This document shows positions 7,106-15,713 of a stretch of 22,336 nucleotides of DNA, piece by piece (the first letter of the stretch is position 1; the number at the start of each line of letters is the position of its first letter). The notes under the pieces are model-generated. The model searched no databases, was not told the origin of the DNA, and saw only the letters and a list, made by a program, of their open reading frames with translations. This DNA comes from Acetobacteraceae bacterium (lineage in GTDB: Bacteria > Pseudomonadota > Alphaproteobacteria > Acetobacterales > Acetobacteraceae), in assembly GCA_030039695.1 (NCBI GenBank), contig JASHVB010000252.1:1-22336 (forward strand), read 5' to 3'. A program made the translations under genes and the position numbers.

Positions 7106-7769
7106 AACAATCGGGACCGCTGGCGAAGTCGAAGCGCAATCGGAAATGCCGGGCGCACGAATTCCGCGCGACGCCGGTTTCGGCACCGCCCGCATCTCCC
7201 GCCGTCACATAGGCACCAGGCGCGCGGCCGCGGCGTCGTGCCGGGGATCCAGCTCCGGTAGCGCCGCTGCAGCGAACACAGGGCACTGGACAAAATGCAT
7301 TCCTGACCACGGCGATGTGCATGGCGGCCGTCTTGCAAACTGATCACTGACCGATCCCCGGCGTGGCCCGCATGCTACTGCGCCACCATGTACCAGACGG
7401 CGCGCCGGCTTCATTGGCGGCAGCGAGAACATCGACGGTCCCTGAAACGTCATGGAACAAACCGCCACTCAAGCCGCTCGTCATCGATCGCCAGCCCGGG
7501 CTACCGCGCCGATCGAACGCATTCCCGTGTCGCTGGGTATTGACACCCGAAGGTCACGGACCGTGACGGTGACTGACGCTTCGGTTGCTCTCTACGCCGT
7601 AATCCTCGTTGTGGTCACGCCGGAAAACGACGGTTTGGAGCGCTTGGAAGAAAACATTTCGACTTCACATCCTGCTGAACTTATCGTCGTGTGAGGTTAT
7701 GGGAATGCTTATTTTCGGCTCGCCGAGGGGTCGCGCGCTTCCACGGCACCACGCCACCGACAGTGCGAC
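7106..7769. other. 664-bp stretch without a recognisable gene
   Basis: Open frames of 60-120 codons exist on both strands, but none shows a known domain, ribosome-binding site or coding-like sequence. One exact palindrome is present: GTCACGG (7553-7559), one base, CCGTGAC (7561-7567), followed by another GGTGAC. No tRNA cloverleaf was found by eye. It may be decayed coding sequence or hold an unrecognised small RNA. Confidence 0.4.
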
Positions 7770-7797
7770 GCGGGCCACTGCGAGGCGACTGGCCCGC
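7770..7797 (-). terminator. Hairpin downstream of the SGNH hydrolase gene
   Basis: GCGGGCCA (7770-7777) pairs exactly with TGGCCCGC (7790-7797) around a 12-base loop, 65 bp beyond the hydrolase stop codon. There is no T run, so termination is inferred from stem strength and position. Confidence 0.4.
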
Positions 7798-7862
7798 CCC
7801 GCTGCTGCACAGTCCCAGGCTGCTAGACCCACGTGTCCGCGGGGCTGGAGCGGTTAGGCGGT

Positions 7863-8648
7863 TCAACGGCTGGCGGATTGTGTCCTTGCGTCCGCCAATG
7901 CCGAGACGATCTCCTCGGCAACCGATCGTGCCACGCACACATAACCGCGGTCGTTTTGGTGCAGCCCATCGGCGGCGACAAATTCGAGCGGTGGCGCGCC
8001 TTCCTTGCCCCACTCACGCATCAGCTCCGAGCGCGGGAACAAGCTAGCACCGGTTGCCGCTGCCACCTGCGCGAGCGCCTGGTCCAAGACCCTATGTTCC
8101 GGCGCCGCGTCGATGCGCGGCGAGTGCTGGTTGTCCATCAGAATCACGTCGATGCCGGCGTCGTGCAGACGGTCTACGCCATCGGCCACCAATCGGCGGA
8201 ACAAAGCGGGGTTCGCATTGTGCAGGGCGCCATTGGCGCCGACCTGCCAGATCACGACCTGCGGCCGAACAGCGATGACGTCAGCCTGCAGGCGTGCAAG
8301 CTCTTCCGGCGCATCCTGCCCGCCGATTCCACGGTTCAGCACCGCGATATGCCAATGCGGCAACGCCCGCGATAGGGTTGCCTGCAACACGGCCGGATAG
8401 CTGTGACCCGGATCGGATGCCATGGTCCCGCGGGTCGAGGAGGAACCGAGCGCGACGATCACCCCCTCGGTCCCGTGCTGCAGCGCCGCACGCAAATGCG
8501 GCAAATGGAGCGCGGGAAGCGGAGGCAGGGCCGGACAGAGCGAGCCAGCCCACGCCGGCAGCAGGCACGCCAGCAGTACTGTCCCGACGAGCATTACGAC
8601 CCGGGGCAGCCGCGGCGCAGCCAATACCGGGACCGCGAGACTGTTCAT
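7863..8648 (-). CDS. SGNH/GDSL-family hydrolase, exported
   Basis: This 261-residue protein has an N-terminal hydrophobic segment (about 17-34, ending PAWAG), which suggests a signal peptide or anchor and a periplasmic site. SGNH blocks are visible: block I VALGSSSTRG with probable nucleophile Ser70, block II NRGIGGQ (Gly oxyanion), block III VGANG with Asn139, and block V DGLHQNDRGY with Asp227 and His230. Block I has GSS in place of GDS, which occurs in some members. Such enzymes cleave esters or acyl/acetyl groups from lipids or glycans, and the substrate here cannot be told. It stands alone, 100 bp from folE on the same strand, with a hairpin after its stop. Confidence 0.88.
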   Translation of the reverse strand: MNSLAVPVLAAPRLPRVVMLVGTVLLACLLPAWAGSLCPALPPLPALHLPHLRAALQHGTEGVIVALGSSSTRGTMASDPGHSYPAVLQATLSRALPHWHIAVLNRGIGGQDAPEELARLQADVIAVRPQVVIWQVGANGALHNANPALFRRLVADGVDRLHDAGIDVILMDNQHSPRIDAAPEHRVLDQALAQVAAATGASLFPRSELMREWGKEGAPPLEFVAADGLHQNDRGYVCVARSVAEEIVSALADARTQSASR

Positions 8649-8748
8649 AACTGCTTTGAAGCGCAGCAGCGCCTGCCTGTCCAGTCACGAAGCGTTCTCA
8701 TGTGCCCCGCGCTGAAAGGAAGCGCGCCGCGTAAGCCGCTGGCGGGCG

Positions 8749-9396
8749 TCAATCCCCCAGAATCGCGGTGCCGCGGTTGCCGATCATGGCCAGCAGTTCC
8801 CGTCGTGTTGTCGGGTCATCACGGAACGCCCCGAGCATCCGGCTGGTGACCATCGTCACGCCAGGCTTGTGCACACCACGTGTGGTCATGCACTGGTGCG
8901 CCGCCTCGATCACCACGGCGACGCCCCGAGGCTCCAGCACCTCCTGGATCGTATTGGCGATTTGTGCCGTCATCTTCTCTTGGATCTGCAAGCGCTTCGC
9001 GTAGGCCTCCACCAGCCGCGCCAGCTTGCTGATCCCAACGACGCGGCGATGCGGCAGGTAGGCGACATGTGCGCGCCCGATGATCGGCACCATGTGGTGC
9101 TCACAGTAGCTTTCCAACCGGATATCGCGCAGCAGTACGATCTCGTCGTAGCCGTCGGTCTCCTCGAAGGTACGCTGCAGCAGAGCGAGCGGATCCATTG
9201 CGTACCCGGCAAAGAACTCCTCGAACGACCGCACGACGCGGTCCGGCGTGCCGAGCAGCCCCTCGCGTGTCGGATCGTCGCCAGCCCACCGCAGCAGGAT
9301 GCGGACCGCTTCTTCGGCTTCCTCGCGCGTCGGGCGCTCCGTCGCGGAGGCGGTTTCCGCCACGACACGCTTCGGCTTCGGCGTAACGATGTTCAC
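8749..9396 (-). CDS. folE: GTP cyclohydrolase I
   Basis: FolE converts GTP to 7,8-dihydroneopterin triphosphate and formate, the entry to tetrahydrofolate, as a cytoplasmic homodecamer. The 215-residue product has Zn ligands Cys98 and His101 (SYCEHHMVP) and Cys169 (HQCMTTRGV), with the same 3- and 71-residue spacings as E. coli Fol[23 protein letters not shown] is typical of the family. The frame is open much further upstream, but the GTG at 9396 is chosen: GGAGGAG lies about 8 bases before it, and homology begins just after (NIVTPKPK). The long upstream extension is unrelated in sequence. Confidence 0.96.
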   Translation of the reverse strand: MNIVTPKPKRVVAETASATERPTREEAEEAVRILLRWAGDDPTREGLLGTPDRVVRSFEEFFAGYAMDPLALLQRTFEETDGYDEIVLLRDIRLESYCEHHMVPIIGRAHVAYLPHRRVVGISKLARLVEAYAKRLQIQEKMTAQIANTIQEVLEPRGVAVVIEAAHQCMTTRGVHKPGVTMVTSRMLGAFRDDPTTRRELLAMIGNRGTAILGD

Positions 9397-9493
9397 CGCC
9401 TGGCTCCTCCAGTGCTCTGTTTTGCGGGCGGGGCTGTCGGGTGCCCGCGACCCCGATATGGCGCCTGTCCGCCGGCTGGCAACCGGTGGAGCG

Positions 9494-9982
9494 CTAGTGG
9501 ACCCTACCCCCCTGGTGCGGACTGTCCAGACTGAATGCGGGAATGGCCACGTCGAAGTTCTCGCCAGAGCTTGGAATGACCATGTGGTACGCCCCAACCA
9601 TGAACCCTGACGGTGTGTCGAGCGGCGTGCCTGACGTGTATTCGAAGCACTCGCCCGGCTCAAGCAGTGGCTGCTCGCCCACCACGCCAGCCCCGTGCAC
9701 GTGCTGGGTACGGCCGTGGGCATCCGTGATCTGCCAGGTGCGCCGCAGCAGCTGCACGCTCTCACGGCTAGCGTTCTCAATCTTCACCCGGTAGGCCCAG
9801 ACGTAGTGATGGTCATCCGGATTGGACTGGTCCTCAAGGTAGTAGGATCGGACAGAAATGCGGATGCCGCGCGTGGTCTTGGTGTAGCCTTCGCGGCCTT
9901 CGCCGCGCGGCGTCGCCTGCCGGTCGGCTTGCTGCGACCCGCGCGCGCCGGACCGGCTGCCACGAGACTCATCATTTTGCAT
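9494..9982 (-). CDS. apaG: ApaG domain protein
   Basis: The 162-residue protein has about 45 polar, low-complexity N-terminal residues (Gly, Arg, Gln, Ser) and then the ApaG fold. That part reads [66 protein letters not shown], and ends DSPHQGG. ApaG is a fibronectin type III-like domain tied in enterobacteria to cobalt/magnesium phenotypes. Its biochemical role is not settled. The ATG at 9982 is preferred over the longer frame because it has AAAGGCGG upstream and the extra sequence lacks homology features. It diverges from the thioesterase gene. Confidence 0.9.
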   Translation of the reverse strand: MQNDESRGSRSGARGSQQADRQATPRGEGREGYTKTTRGIRISVRSYYLEDQSNPDDHHYVWAYRVKIENASRESVQLLRRTWQITDAHGRTQHVHGAGVVGEQPLLEPGECFEYTSGTPLDTPSGFMVGAYHMVIPSSGENFDVAIPAFSLDSPHQGGRVH

Positions 9983-10127
9983 GACGCGACCGCCTTTCTG
10001 TGCGGTGTGGTATCCGGGTGCGGATTCAAGGCGGAATGCGGCGGCTTGTCCAGCCACACGCGACCGATGGACAGTCCTCGCCAAACCCGGTTACGTGGCG
10101 CGCCGACGCAGCAACCTCCGGAGCACC

Positions 10128-10565
10128 ATGACCAGCCGCCAACCACCCGGCCGGCGCGCCGAGTATCGATGGTTTCACGCGATCACCACGCGCTGGATGG
10201 ACAACGATGTGTTCCAGCACGTCAACAACGTGAACTACTTCTCCTACTTCGACACCGCGGTCACCTACTTCGAAATGACGGAGCATGTGGTCGGCCTGCT
10301 CGATGGCCCCACGCATTGCGTGGTGGCGGACGTCGCGTGCCGGTACCACAGCTCGCTGGCCTTTCCGGATCGGGTCACCGTTGGCGTGCGCGTCGCGCAT
10401 ATTGGCCGCACATCGGTTCGGTATGAACTTGCGGTCTTCCGCAACGACGAAGATGTCGCGGCGGCCGAGGGACATTTCGTGCATGTGTTCGTCCAGCGTG
10501 GTTCGCAGCGGCCGGTACCGATACCGGCTGAGTCGCGCACGATTCTGCAACGGATCACTTTATAG
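10128..10565 (+). CDS. 4-hydroxybenzoyl-CoA thioesterase-like (hotdog) acyl-CoA thioesterase
   Basis: This 145-residue single-hotdog protein should hydrolyse an acyl-CoA to free acid and CoA in the cytoplasm. The family signature TRWMDNDVFQHVNNVNYFSYFDTA (about 20-43) contains the Asp of the 4HBT active site and the HVNN turn. Later come HCVVADVACRYHSSLAFPDRV and a strand ending GHFVHVFV. The ATG at 10128 has GGAG 5 bases upstream, and the longer frame to 9981 is antisense to apaG. Twenty-two bases separate it from the SDR gene, so the two are probably cotranscribed. The substrate is unknown, and the context suggests the CoA-linked pathway that follows. Confidence 0.9.
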   Translation: MTSRQPPGRRAEYRWFHAITTRWMDNDVFQHVNNVNYFSYFDTAVTYFEMTEHVVGLLDGPTHCVVADVACRYHSSLAFPDRVTVGVRVAHIGRTSVRYELAVFRNDEDVAAAEGHFVHVFVQRGSQRPVPIPAESRTILQRITL

Positions 10566-10587
10566 GCAAAGGAACGGAGGATCTCAC

Positions 10588-11370
10588 ATGGATCTTGGAC
10601 TTGAAGGTAAGCGGGCCATCATCTGCGCCGCCAGCAAGGGGCTTGGCCGAGCCTGTGCCATGTCGCTCGCGCGTGAGGGCGTCGAGCTCGTTATCACGGC
10701 TCGCACCGCATCCGACCTGGAACGCACCGCCGACGAAATCCGTAAGGAAACTGGAGCAAAAGTCACGCCGGTGGCCGGCGATATCACCACAGACGCCGGG
10801 CGCGAAGCGGCGCTGGCGGCGTGCCCGAATCCCGATATCCTGGTTAACAACGCTGGCGGACCGCCGCGCGGTGATTTCCGCGAATGGGACCGGGCCACAT
10901 GGATCAAGGCGGTCGATGCCAACATGCTGACGCCGATCTTCCTTATCAAGGCGGTAATCGACGGCATGATCGATCGCAAGTTCGGCCGCATCGTCAACAT
11001 CACGTCGGCCTCGGTGAAGTCGCCGATACCCGAGCTCGGGATGAGCAACGGCGCCCGCGCCGGATTCACCGGGTTCGTCGCCGGTCTGGCGCGTCAGGTG
11101 GCGCGACATAACGTGACCATCAACAACATCCTGCCTGGCCCGTTCCTGACAGATCGGCTGCGCAGCGGATTCACCGAGGCGGCACGGGCCAGCAATCGGC
11201 CGATCGACGAGATCGTGTCCGAGCGAATGAAGGGTAATCCGGCAGGCCGCGCCGGCGACCCAGCGGAATTCGGCGATGCGTGTGCGTTCCTGTGTTCGGC
11301 CAAGATCGGCTTTATCGTTGGCCATAACCTGTTACTGGATGGCGGTGCATTTAATTCGTCGATTGCGTAG
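10588..11370 (+). CDS. SDR-family oxidoreductase with atypical active site (BKR-like)
   Basis: This 260-residue Rossmann protein resembles 3-oxoacyl-ACP reductase. The cofactor loop is AASKGLGR (14-21, first Gly replaced by Ala), NNAGG is at 87-91 and the C-terminal GHNLLLDGG is usual. Aligned on E. coli FabG (Ser138, Tyr151, Lys155), Ser140 is kept, but Tyr is Ser153 and Lys is Arg157 (GMSNGARAGF). A BKR-like SDR subgroup with imperfect cofactor motif and catalytic tetrad is known from domain databases (recalled, not searched). The enzyme may use a different mechanism or bind ligand without redox. The ATG has GGAGG 7 bases upstream. It follows the thioesterase gene closely. Confidence 0.9.
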   Translation: MDLGLEGKRAIICAASKGLGRACAMSLAREGVELVITARTASDLERTADEIRKETGAKVTPVAGDITTDAGREAALAACPNPDILVNNAGGPPRGDFREWDRATWIKAVDANMLTPIFLIKAVIDGMIDRKFGRIVNITSASVKSPIPELGMSNGARAGFTGFVAGLARQVARHNVTINNILPGPFLTDRLRSGFTEAARASNRPIDEIVSERMKGNPAGRAGDPAEFGDACAFLCSAKIGFIVGHNLLLDGGAFNSSIA

Positions 11371-11453
11371 GCCGACCGCTGGTGTTTCGTCGTACGGGAC
11401 GACGCGAAGAGGATTCGGATGCGGCGCGGCCATGATCTGCCGCGTCCGCTCCG

Positions 11454-11485
11454 ACCACCTATGTTGCGACGCCTGCGGAGGTGGT
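11454..11485 (+). terminator. Hairpin after the first SDR gene
   Basis: ACCACCT (11454-11460) pairs with AGGTGGT (11479-11485) around 18 bases, 84 bp downstream of the SDR stop. There is no T run. The rest of the 297-bp gap (11371-11667) shows no gene. It presumably holds the amidase promoter, which I could not place. Confidence 0.3.
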
Positions 11486-11667
11486 TCCGTTGACGCGGGA
11501 CTATGACAATGTGCAAATAGGCAAACAATCGCAACAGACTAACATGGCACACAGGAAGCTGACAGAAACGCCGACGTATTTTGGGGCTAACTGGCGCGTG
11601 CCGGCATGGGTTCCTGCCTGCGCGCCCGGTGGCCACCCCCCATCCGCCGATGCCCGGGAATAATCGA

Positions 11668-13113
11668 ATGCCCGCCGATCCCGCCTTTCTGCCCGCAAGT
11701 GAGCTCGCCACCCGGATCCGTGCGCGCGACATCGGCTGCCTGGAACTGCTCGACCATTACATCGCAAGGATCGAACGTCTCGATCCGCGCATCAACGCCG
11801 TCGTCGTACGCGACTTCGACCGTGCGCGAGCCCGTGCGCGCCAACTCGACAACCAGTCCGACCGCAGCGCGCCGTTGTTCGGCGTACCGATGACCATCAA
11901 GGAGAGCTTCGACCTCGAGGGCCTGCCCACCACCTGGGGTGCACGAGCCTTCCGGGACTCGAAGGCCACGCGCAATGCCCTCGCGGTCGATCGTATGCTG
12001 AACGCTGGCGTCGTGTTGTTTGGCAAGACCAATGTACCGCTGATGCTCGCCGACTGGCAGAGTTACAACGACATCTACGGAACCACCAACAACCCGTGGA
12101 ATATTGCGTTATCGCCCGGCGGTTCGTCCGGTGGTTCCGCCGCGGCTCTCGCCGCCGGGCTTACCGGCATCGAGGCCGGCAGCGATATCGGTTCGTCGAT
12201 ACGGAATCCCGCACACTTCTGTGGCGTGTACGGCCACAAGCCTACCTGGGGCATTTGTCCGCCGCTAGGCCAGGCGCTGAACAACAATGTGGCGCAGGCA
12301 GATATTTCGGTGATCGGTCCCCTCGCCCGCTCTGCCGACGACCTGCTGGTCGCGCTCGACGCCATGGCCGGTGCGGAGGATATCGATGCCGGATGGAAGC
12401 TGGATCTGCCACCGCCACGCGCGACCACGTTGAAGGACATTCGCGTCGCCGTCATGACCGAGCACAAGCTATCGGAAGTCGATGCATCGATTGTCAACAG
12501 ACTGACCGAGCTCGCCGAGTTCCTGCGCCGCGAGGGGGCCAGGGTCAGCATGACGGCGCGGCCGGATTTCGATGTCGAGCGTGGCCATCAATTATATATC
12601 GAGCTGCTGCGCGCCACCACCAGTGCTCGCTTTGACGCCGCGGCGATGCCGCACTGGCGCGCCGAGGCTGAGCGTTTGCCGCCCGATGACACCAGCTATT
12701 ATGCGCTGATGGCGCGAGGCAACAGCATGACGCACCGCGACTTCCTGCTCCGTAACGAGATCCGCCACCGAATGCGCCGCGCCTGGGCTGCATTCTTCCG
12801 AAGCTACGATGTGTTCCTCTGCCCAGTCGCTGCCAGCCCGGCGCAGCCGCACGACCACGCCGGCGAACGGTGGGAACGCTACATCACCGTCAACGGGCAT
12901 CGGGTGCGCGCAACAGATTCGATGTTCTGGGCCGGTATCTCGTGCTTCTACCTGTTGCCTGCAACGGCGGCGCCACTCGGGTTGTCACCGAACGGATTGC
13001 CGATCGGTGTGCAGATCGTCGGCGCGCAATGCGCCGACCGCACCACGATCCAATTCGCGAAGCTGCTGGAGTCCGCGTGGCAGAGTTTCGTGCCGCCGCC
13101 CGGCTGGGAGTGA
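11668..13113 (+). CDS. Amidase (amidase signature family)
   Basis: Members hydrolyse carboxamides to acid and ammonia or amine with a Ser-cisSer-Lys triad. In this 481-residue protein Lys78 lies in GVPMTIKESFD, the cis-Ser is Ser153 in SPGGSSGGSAAALAAG, and the nucleophile is Ser177 in EAGSDIGSSIRNPA, matching Lys142/Ser217/Ser241 of FAAH by motif. No signal peptide or membrane segment is seen. The ATG at 11668 is chosen because homology begins shortly after it. Another ATG at 11650 is possible, and neither has a strong ribosome-binding site. Only 4 bases separate it from the second SDR gene. The substrate is unknown. Within this cluster it could release a carboxylate that is then activated with CoA. 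Confidence 0.92.
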   Translation: MPADPAFLPASELATRIRARDIGCLELLDHYIARIERLDPRINAVVVRDFDRARARARQLDNQSDRSAPLFGVPMTIKESFDLEGLPTTWGARAFRDSKATRNALAVDRMLNAGVVLFGKTNVPLMLADWQSYNDIYGTTNNPWNIALSPGGSSGGSAAALAAGLTGIEAGSDIGSSIRNPAHFCGVYGHKPTWGICPPLGQALNNNVAQADISVIGPLARSADDLLVALDAMAGAEDIDAGWKLDLPPPRATTLKDIRVAVMTEHKLSEVDASIVNRLTELAEFLRREGARVSMTARPDFDVERGHQLYIELLRATTSARFDAAAMPHWRAEAERLPPDDTSYYALMARGNSMTHRDFLLRNEIRHRMRRAWAAFFRSYDVFLCPVAASPAQPHDHAGERWERYITVNGHRVRATDSMFWAGISCFYLLPATAAPLGLSPNGLPIGVQIVGAQCADRTTIQFAKLLESAWQSFVPPPGWE

Positions 13114-13117
13114 AACA

Positions 13118-13900
13118 ATGGACCTGCATCTGCAAGACAAGACCGCATTGATCACCGGCGCATCGAAAGGTATCGGCCGTGCCGCGGCGGAAGTCTTGGC
13201 CGAGGAAGGCGTTAACGTCATCCTGGTGTCTCGCACCCAGGCCGATCTGGATGCGGCACGTGGCGCCATTTCCGCGCGTCACAACGTGCGGGTCGAGGTG
13301 CATGCCTACGATATCTCCGAGAGTCGGAATGTCGACCGGCTGGCAGCGGAGCATCCTGACATCGACATCCTGGTCAACAACGCGGGTGCGATCCCCGCCG
13401 GCAATCTGTGGGACGTCACTGAGGATCGCTGGCGCACCGCGTGGGATCTAAAAGTGTACGGCTACATCAACATGTGCCGCCGCTTCTATGCCGAGATGAG
13501 GCAGCGCCGTCGCGGCGTGATTATCAACATCCTGGGCATGGCTGGCGAGCGCATGGATGCCGGGTACGTCGCAGGGTCTACCGGCAATGCGGGGCTGATG
13601 GCGTTCACCAAGACAATCGGTGGCGCGGCATCTGTCGACAACTTGCGCGTCGTCGGCATCAACCCAGGCGCAATTGCGACCGACCGGTTGGTAACAGTCA
13701 TGAAGAAACGTGCGCTGGACCGGCTGGGCGATGAGAACCGCTGGGAGGAACTGATGACGCCGCTACCTTTTGGCCGCGCTGGCACGCCCGACGAGATCGG
13801 ATGGATGGTTGCGTTCCTCGCATCTGATAAGTCGGCCTATACCAGCGGAACCATCATCACCATCGATGGCGGCGCAGCGAACCGCGGGCCAATGTTCTGA
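13118..13900 (+). CDS. SDR-family protein lacking the Ser-Tyr-Lys catalytic residues
   Basis: Like the first SDR this protein has 260 residues. Here the cofactor loop is canonical, ITGASKGIGR (12-21), with NNAG at 87-90 and TSGTIITIDGG at the C-terminus. By alignment to FabG, however, the catalytic Ser is Gly140 (NILGMAG), Tyr is Gly153 and Lys is Asn157 (AGSTGNAGLMAFT). Tyr150 is nearby but has no Lys four residues on. NAD(P) binding is therefore likely, while standard ketone/alcohol redox chemistry is doubtful. It is translated right after the amidase gene (4-base gap), so the two probably act together. A small SDR subgroup with this GNA sequence seems to exist (memory). Confidence 0.88.
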   Translation: MDLHLQDKTALITGASKGIGRAAAEVLAEEGVNVILVSRTQADLDAARGAISARHNVRVEVHAYDISESRNVDRLAAEHPDIDILVNNAGAIPAGNLWDVTEDRWRTAWDLKVYGYINMCRRFYAEMRQRRRGVIINILGMAGERMDAGYVAGSTGNAGLMAFTKTIGGAASVDNLRVVGINPGAIATDRLVTVMKKRALDRLGDENRWEELMTPLPFGRAGTPDEIGWMVAFLASDKSAYTSGTIITIDGGAANRGPMF

Positions 13901-13953
13901 CCGAGCTCTCCCAGGAGACAGGAGCGCTTAGCGAGCAAAGCGAGACGGACGAG

Positions 13954-14034
13954 GGACGTAATGCCCTGACAGATCGTGCCTTACGTCCGTCACGGACATC
14001 GCCAGGGTCCGCGAGTGCTCCCGCAACGCGGGAG
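13954..14034. terminator. Double hairpin between convergent genes (bidirectional terminator)
   Basis: Two perfect stems lie between the convergent SDR and CoA-transferase genes. GGACGTAA (13954-13961) pairs with TTACGTCC (13981-13988) around 19 bases. CTCCCGC (14018-14024) pairs with GCGGGAG (14028-14034) around AAC, 5 bases past the CoA-transferase stop. No T run is present, but the position suits termination from both sides. Confidence 0.55.
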
Positions 14035-14039
14035 AGGTG

Positions 14040-15224
14040 TTACGATCCGCCGATCACCCTCCCTGCCCGCAAAGTGGCAATCTCCCCCAAAGAATAGCCG
14101 TGCTCTGCCAGGATCGCGTCGGTGTGCTGCCCGAGCGCCGGAGCGACGCTGCGCGCATCGCCGTCCGCAAACGACGGCAATCCCACCAGATTCGGGAGCG
14201 GCATTGCCTGCGGCACATGCGGATGCTGTAGCCAGGCCACCGCGCCGCTCTCCTCAACATGCTTCTGGCGGAGGAATTCCGTGTAGGTGTTCAGTTGCTC
14301 ATGCATCACCCGTTGCCCTGCTAGCCGTTGCGACAGCTCCGCTGTCGGCAGTGATGCCAACAACGGCTGGATTACCGCGCTGATCTCCACCGCACGCTCT
14401 TTTCGCCCTTCGATTGTCTGCAGCAGCGGGTCGGTCTCGAACATGGGAAGATCCAATGCACGGCAATAGCCCTGCCATTCGAATGGCCGCACCACAGTGA
14501 CCGACAGCCAGCCGTCTGCCGTCTTGTGCACGCCGTTCGGCGGCACGACCGGTGTGCTGTTGCCTCCTTCCAGATAGGAGGACATCAGGCGTACCACCTG
14601 CAACGACGCGGCGCCTTGCATCAGACTCGATTCAATGTGCCGACCATGTGCTTCCTCTCGCCGGGCATGCAGCGCCGCGGCAACGGCGGTGAAGGTGTAG
14701 AGTGCGGTGCTCATGTCGATCGAGATGATCGGAATGCGGTGCGGAATGCCGTCCTCGCCTTTGTTCTCTGCCATCAGGCCGGTATACGCCTGCAAAACTG
14801 GATCCATCGCCGGCCGTCGTGATAGCGGTCCGGTCTGGCCGAAGCCCGACACCGATACGTACAAGATGCGTGGCTCGCGCGCTGATACGTCGGCATATCC
14901 GAAGCCGAGGCGCTCGATCACGCCAGGCCTGAAGCCCTGCAGGAAAATGTCCGCCCCTTCGATCAGCCGCCAGAGCACCGCACAGCCGGCAGCCTGCTTC
15001 AGATCCAGTGCGATTGAGCGTTTGCCGAGGTTGGACGGAATGGAATACGCCGTGTTGTCGCCATAGCGCGCGCCCAAGGAGCGCGCCCAGTCGCCGCTGT
15101 CCGTCGGCTCCACTTTGATGACATTCGCGCCGTACTGCGCCAGCAGCATCGCGCAGTAGGGTCCGGCAACGCCCTGGCTGAGATCGACCACCTTAAGGCC
15201 GGCATACGGTGTCTGATAGCTCAC
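14040..15224 (-). CDS. CaiB/BaiF-family (family III) CoA-transferase
   Basis: Family III transferases move CoA between carboxylic acids through an aspartyl-CoA intermediate. The 394-residue protein begins PYAGLKVVDLSQGVAGPYCAMLLAQYGANVIKVEP, the typical N-terminus. Catalytic Asp170 lies in IISIDMSTALYTF, equivalent to CaiB Asp169. GRHIESSLMQGA and the region around NGVHKTADGWLSV are also family-like. The GTG at 15224 is preferred because AAGGGACG precedes it and homology starts at once. The longer open frame upstream overlaps the divergent gene. It probably activates the acid handled by the surrounding hydratase and dehydrogenase-like proteins. Substrate and CoA donor are unknown. It diverges from the ABM gene by 85 bp. 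Confidence 0.93.
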   Translation of the reverse strand: MSYQTPYAGLKVVDLSQGVAGPYCAMLLAQYGANVIKVEPTDSGDWARSLGARYGDNTAYSIPSNLGKRSIALDLKQAAGCAVLWRLIEGADIFLQGFRPGVIERLGFGYADVSAREPRILYVSVSGFGQTGPLSRRPAMDPVLQAYTGLMAENKGEDGIPHRIPIISIDMSTALYTFTAVAAALHARREEAHGRHIESSLMQGAASLQVVRLMSSYLEGGNSTPVVPPNGVHKTADGWLSVTVVRPFEWQGYCRALDLPMFETDPLLQTIEGRKERAVEISAVIQPLLASLPTAELSQRLAGQRVMHEQLNTYTEFLRQKHVEESGAVAWLQHPHVPQAMPLPNLVGLPSFADGDARSVAPALGQHTDAILAEHGYSLGEIATLRAGRVIGGS

Positions 15225-15309
15225 GGCTTCGTCCCTTCCCGGTTGCCGCATCGCCGCGGCGCAGGCAAGCTTGCAGACATCTGTCCCGATCGAACAAGAG
15301 GAGGCGACC

Positions 15310-15612
15310 ATGATCCACGTGCTGGCCATCATCACCACAAAGCCTGGCATGCGCGACCAGGTGTTGGAGGCGTTCCGCGCCAACATGCCCGCGGTGCATG
15401 CCGAGGCCGGCTGCATCGAATACGGCCCGGTGATCGATGCCGATTTCCCCGGCGCAAAGTTCGGGCCCGACACATTCGTCGTAGTGGAGAAGTGGCAAAG
15501 CCCGGATCACCTGAAGGCGCATGCCGCGTCACCGCACATGGCCGCCTACGCCGCGAAGACACGCGATCTGCTGGCGAACCGCGAAATCCACGTGATGGAA
15601 CCGGCAGCGTAA
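15310..15612 (+). CDS. Antibiotic biosynthesis monooxygenase (ABM) domain protein, YgiN-like
   Basis: This is a 100-residue ferredoxin-like ABM domain. It runs MIHVLAIITTKPGMRDQVLEAF, then AEAGCIEYGPVID, FVVVEKWQSPDHLKAHAASPHM, and ends IHVMEPAA. Family members are cofactor-free quinol or polyketide monooxygenases, or heme-degrading proteins. EKW followed by HLKAH is the common signature. The ATG has GAGGAGG about 6 bases upstream. It diverges from the CoA-transferase gene and is followed after 101 bp by the hydratase gene on the same strand, so it may belong to that unit. The exact substrate cannot be told. Confidence 0.88.
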   Translation: MIHVLAIITTKPGMRDQVLEAFRANMPAVHAEAGCIEYGPVIDADFPGAKFGPDTFVVVEKWQSPDHLKAHAASPHMAAYAAKTRDLLANREIHVMEPAA

Positions 15613-15713
15613 CGCCGCCACCGCAGCATGGCCGGGCAACGGTCCTGGGGCGCCGGTCCCGGGAGCGTGCAGGCCATCTGCGGTCTCACCTCGTTGGCGA
15701 ACAGGGACGGAGC

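Noticed and set aside
7690..7862. Possible tRNA or structured RNA in the GC-rich hairpin region
   Set aside because: No T-arm GGTTCGA-type sequence or acceptor stem was found. The stem at 7770-7797 fits a terminator better.
9397..9780. N-terminal extension of the folE frame to 343 residues
   Set aside because: The added part overlaps apaG on the same strand in another frame and has no family sequence. A GTG with a good ribosome-binding site at 9396 gives a normal length.
15243..15713. N-terminal extension of the hydratase frame to 442 residues
   Set aside because: It overlaps the ABM gene in another frame and carries no hotdog sequence. The ATG at 15714 has its own ribosome-binding site.
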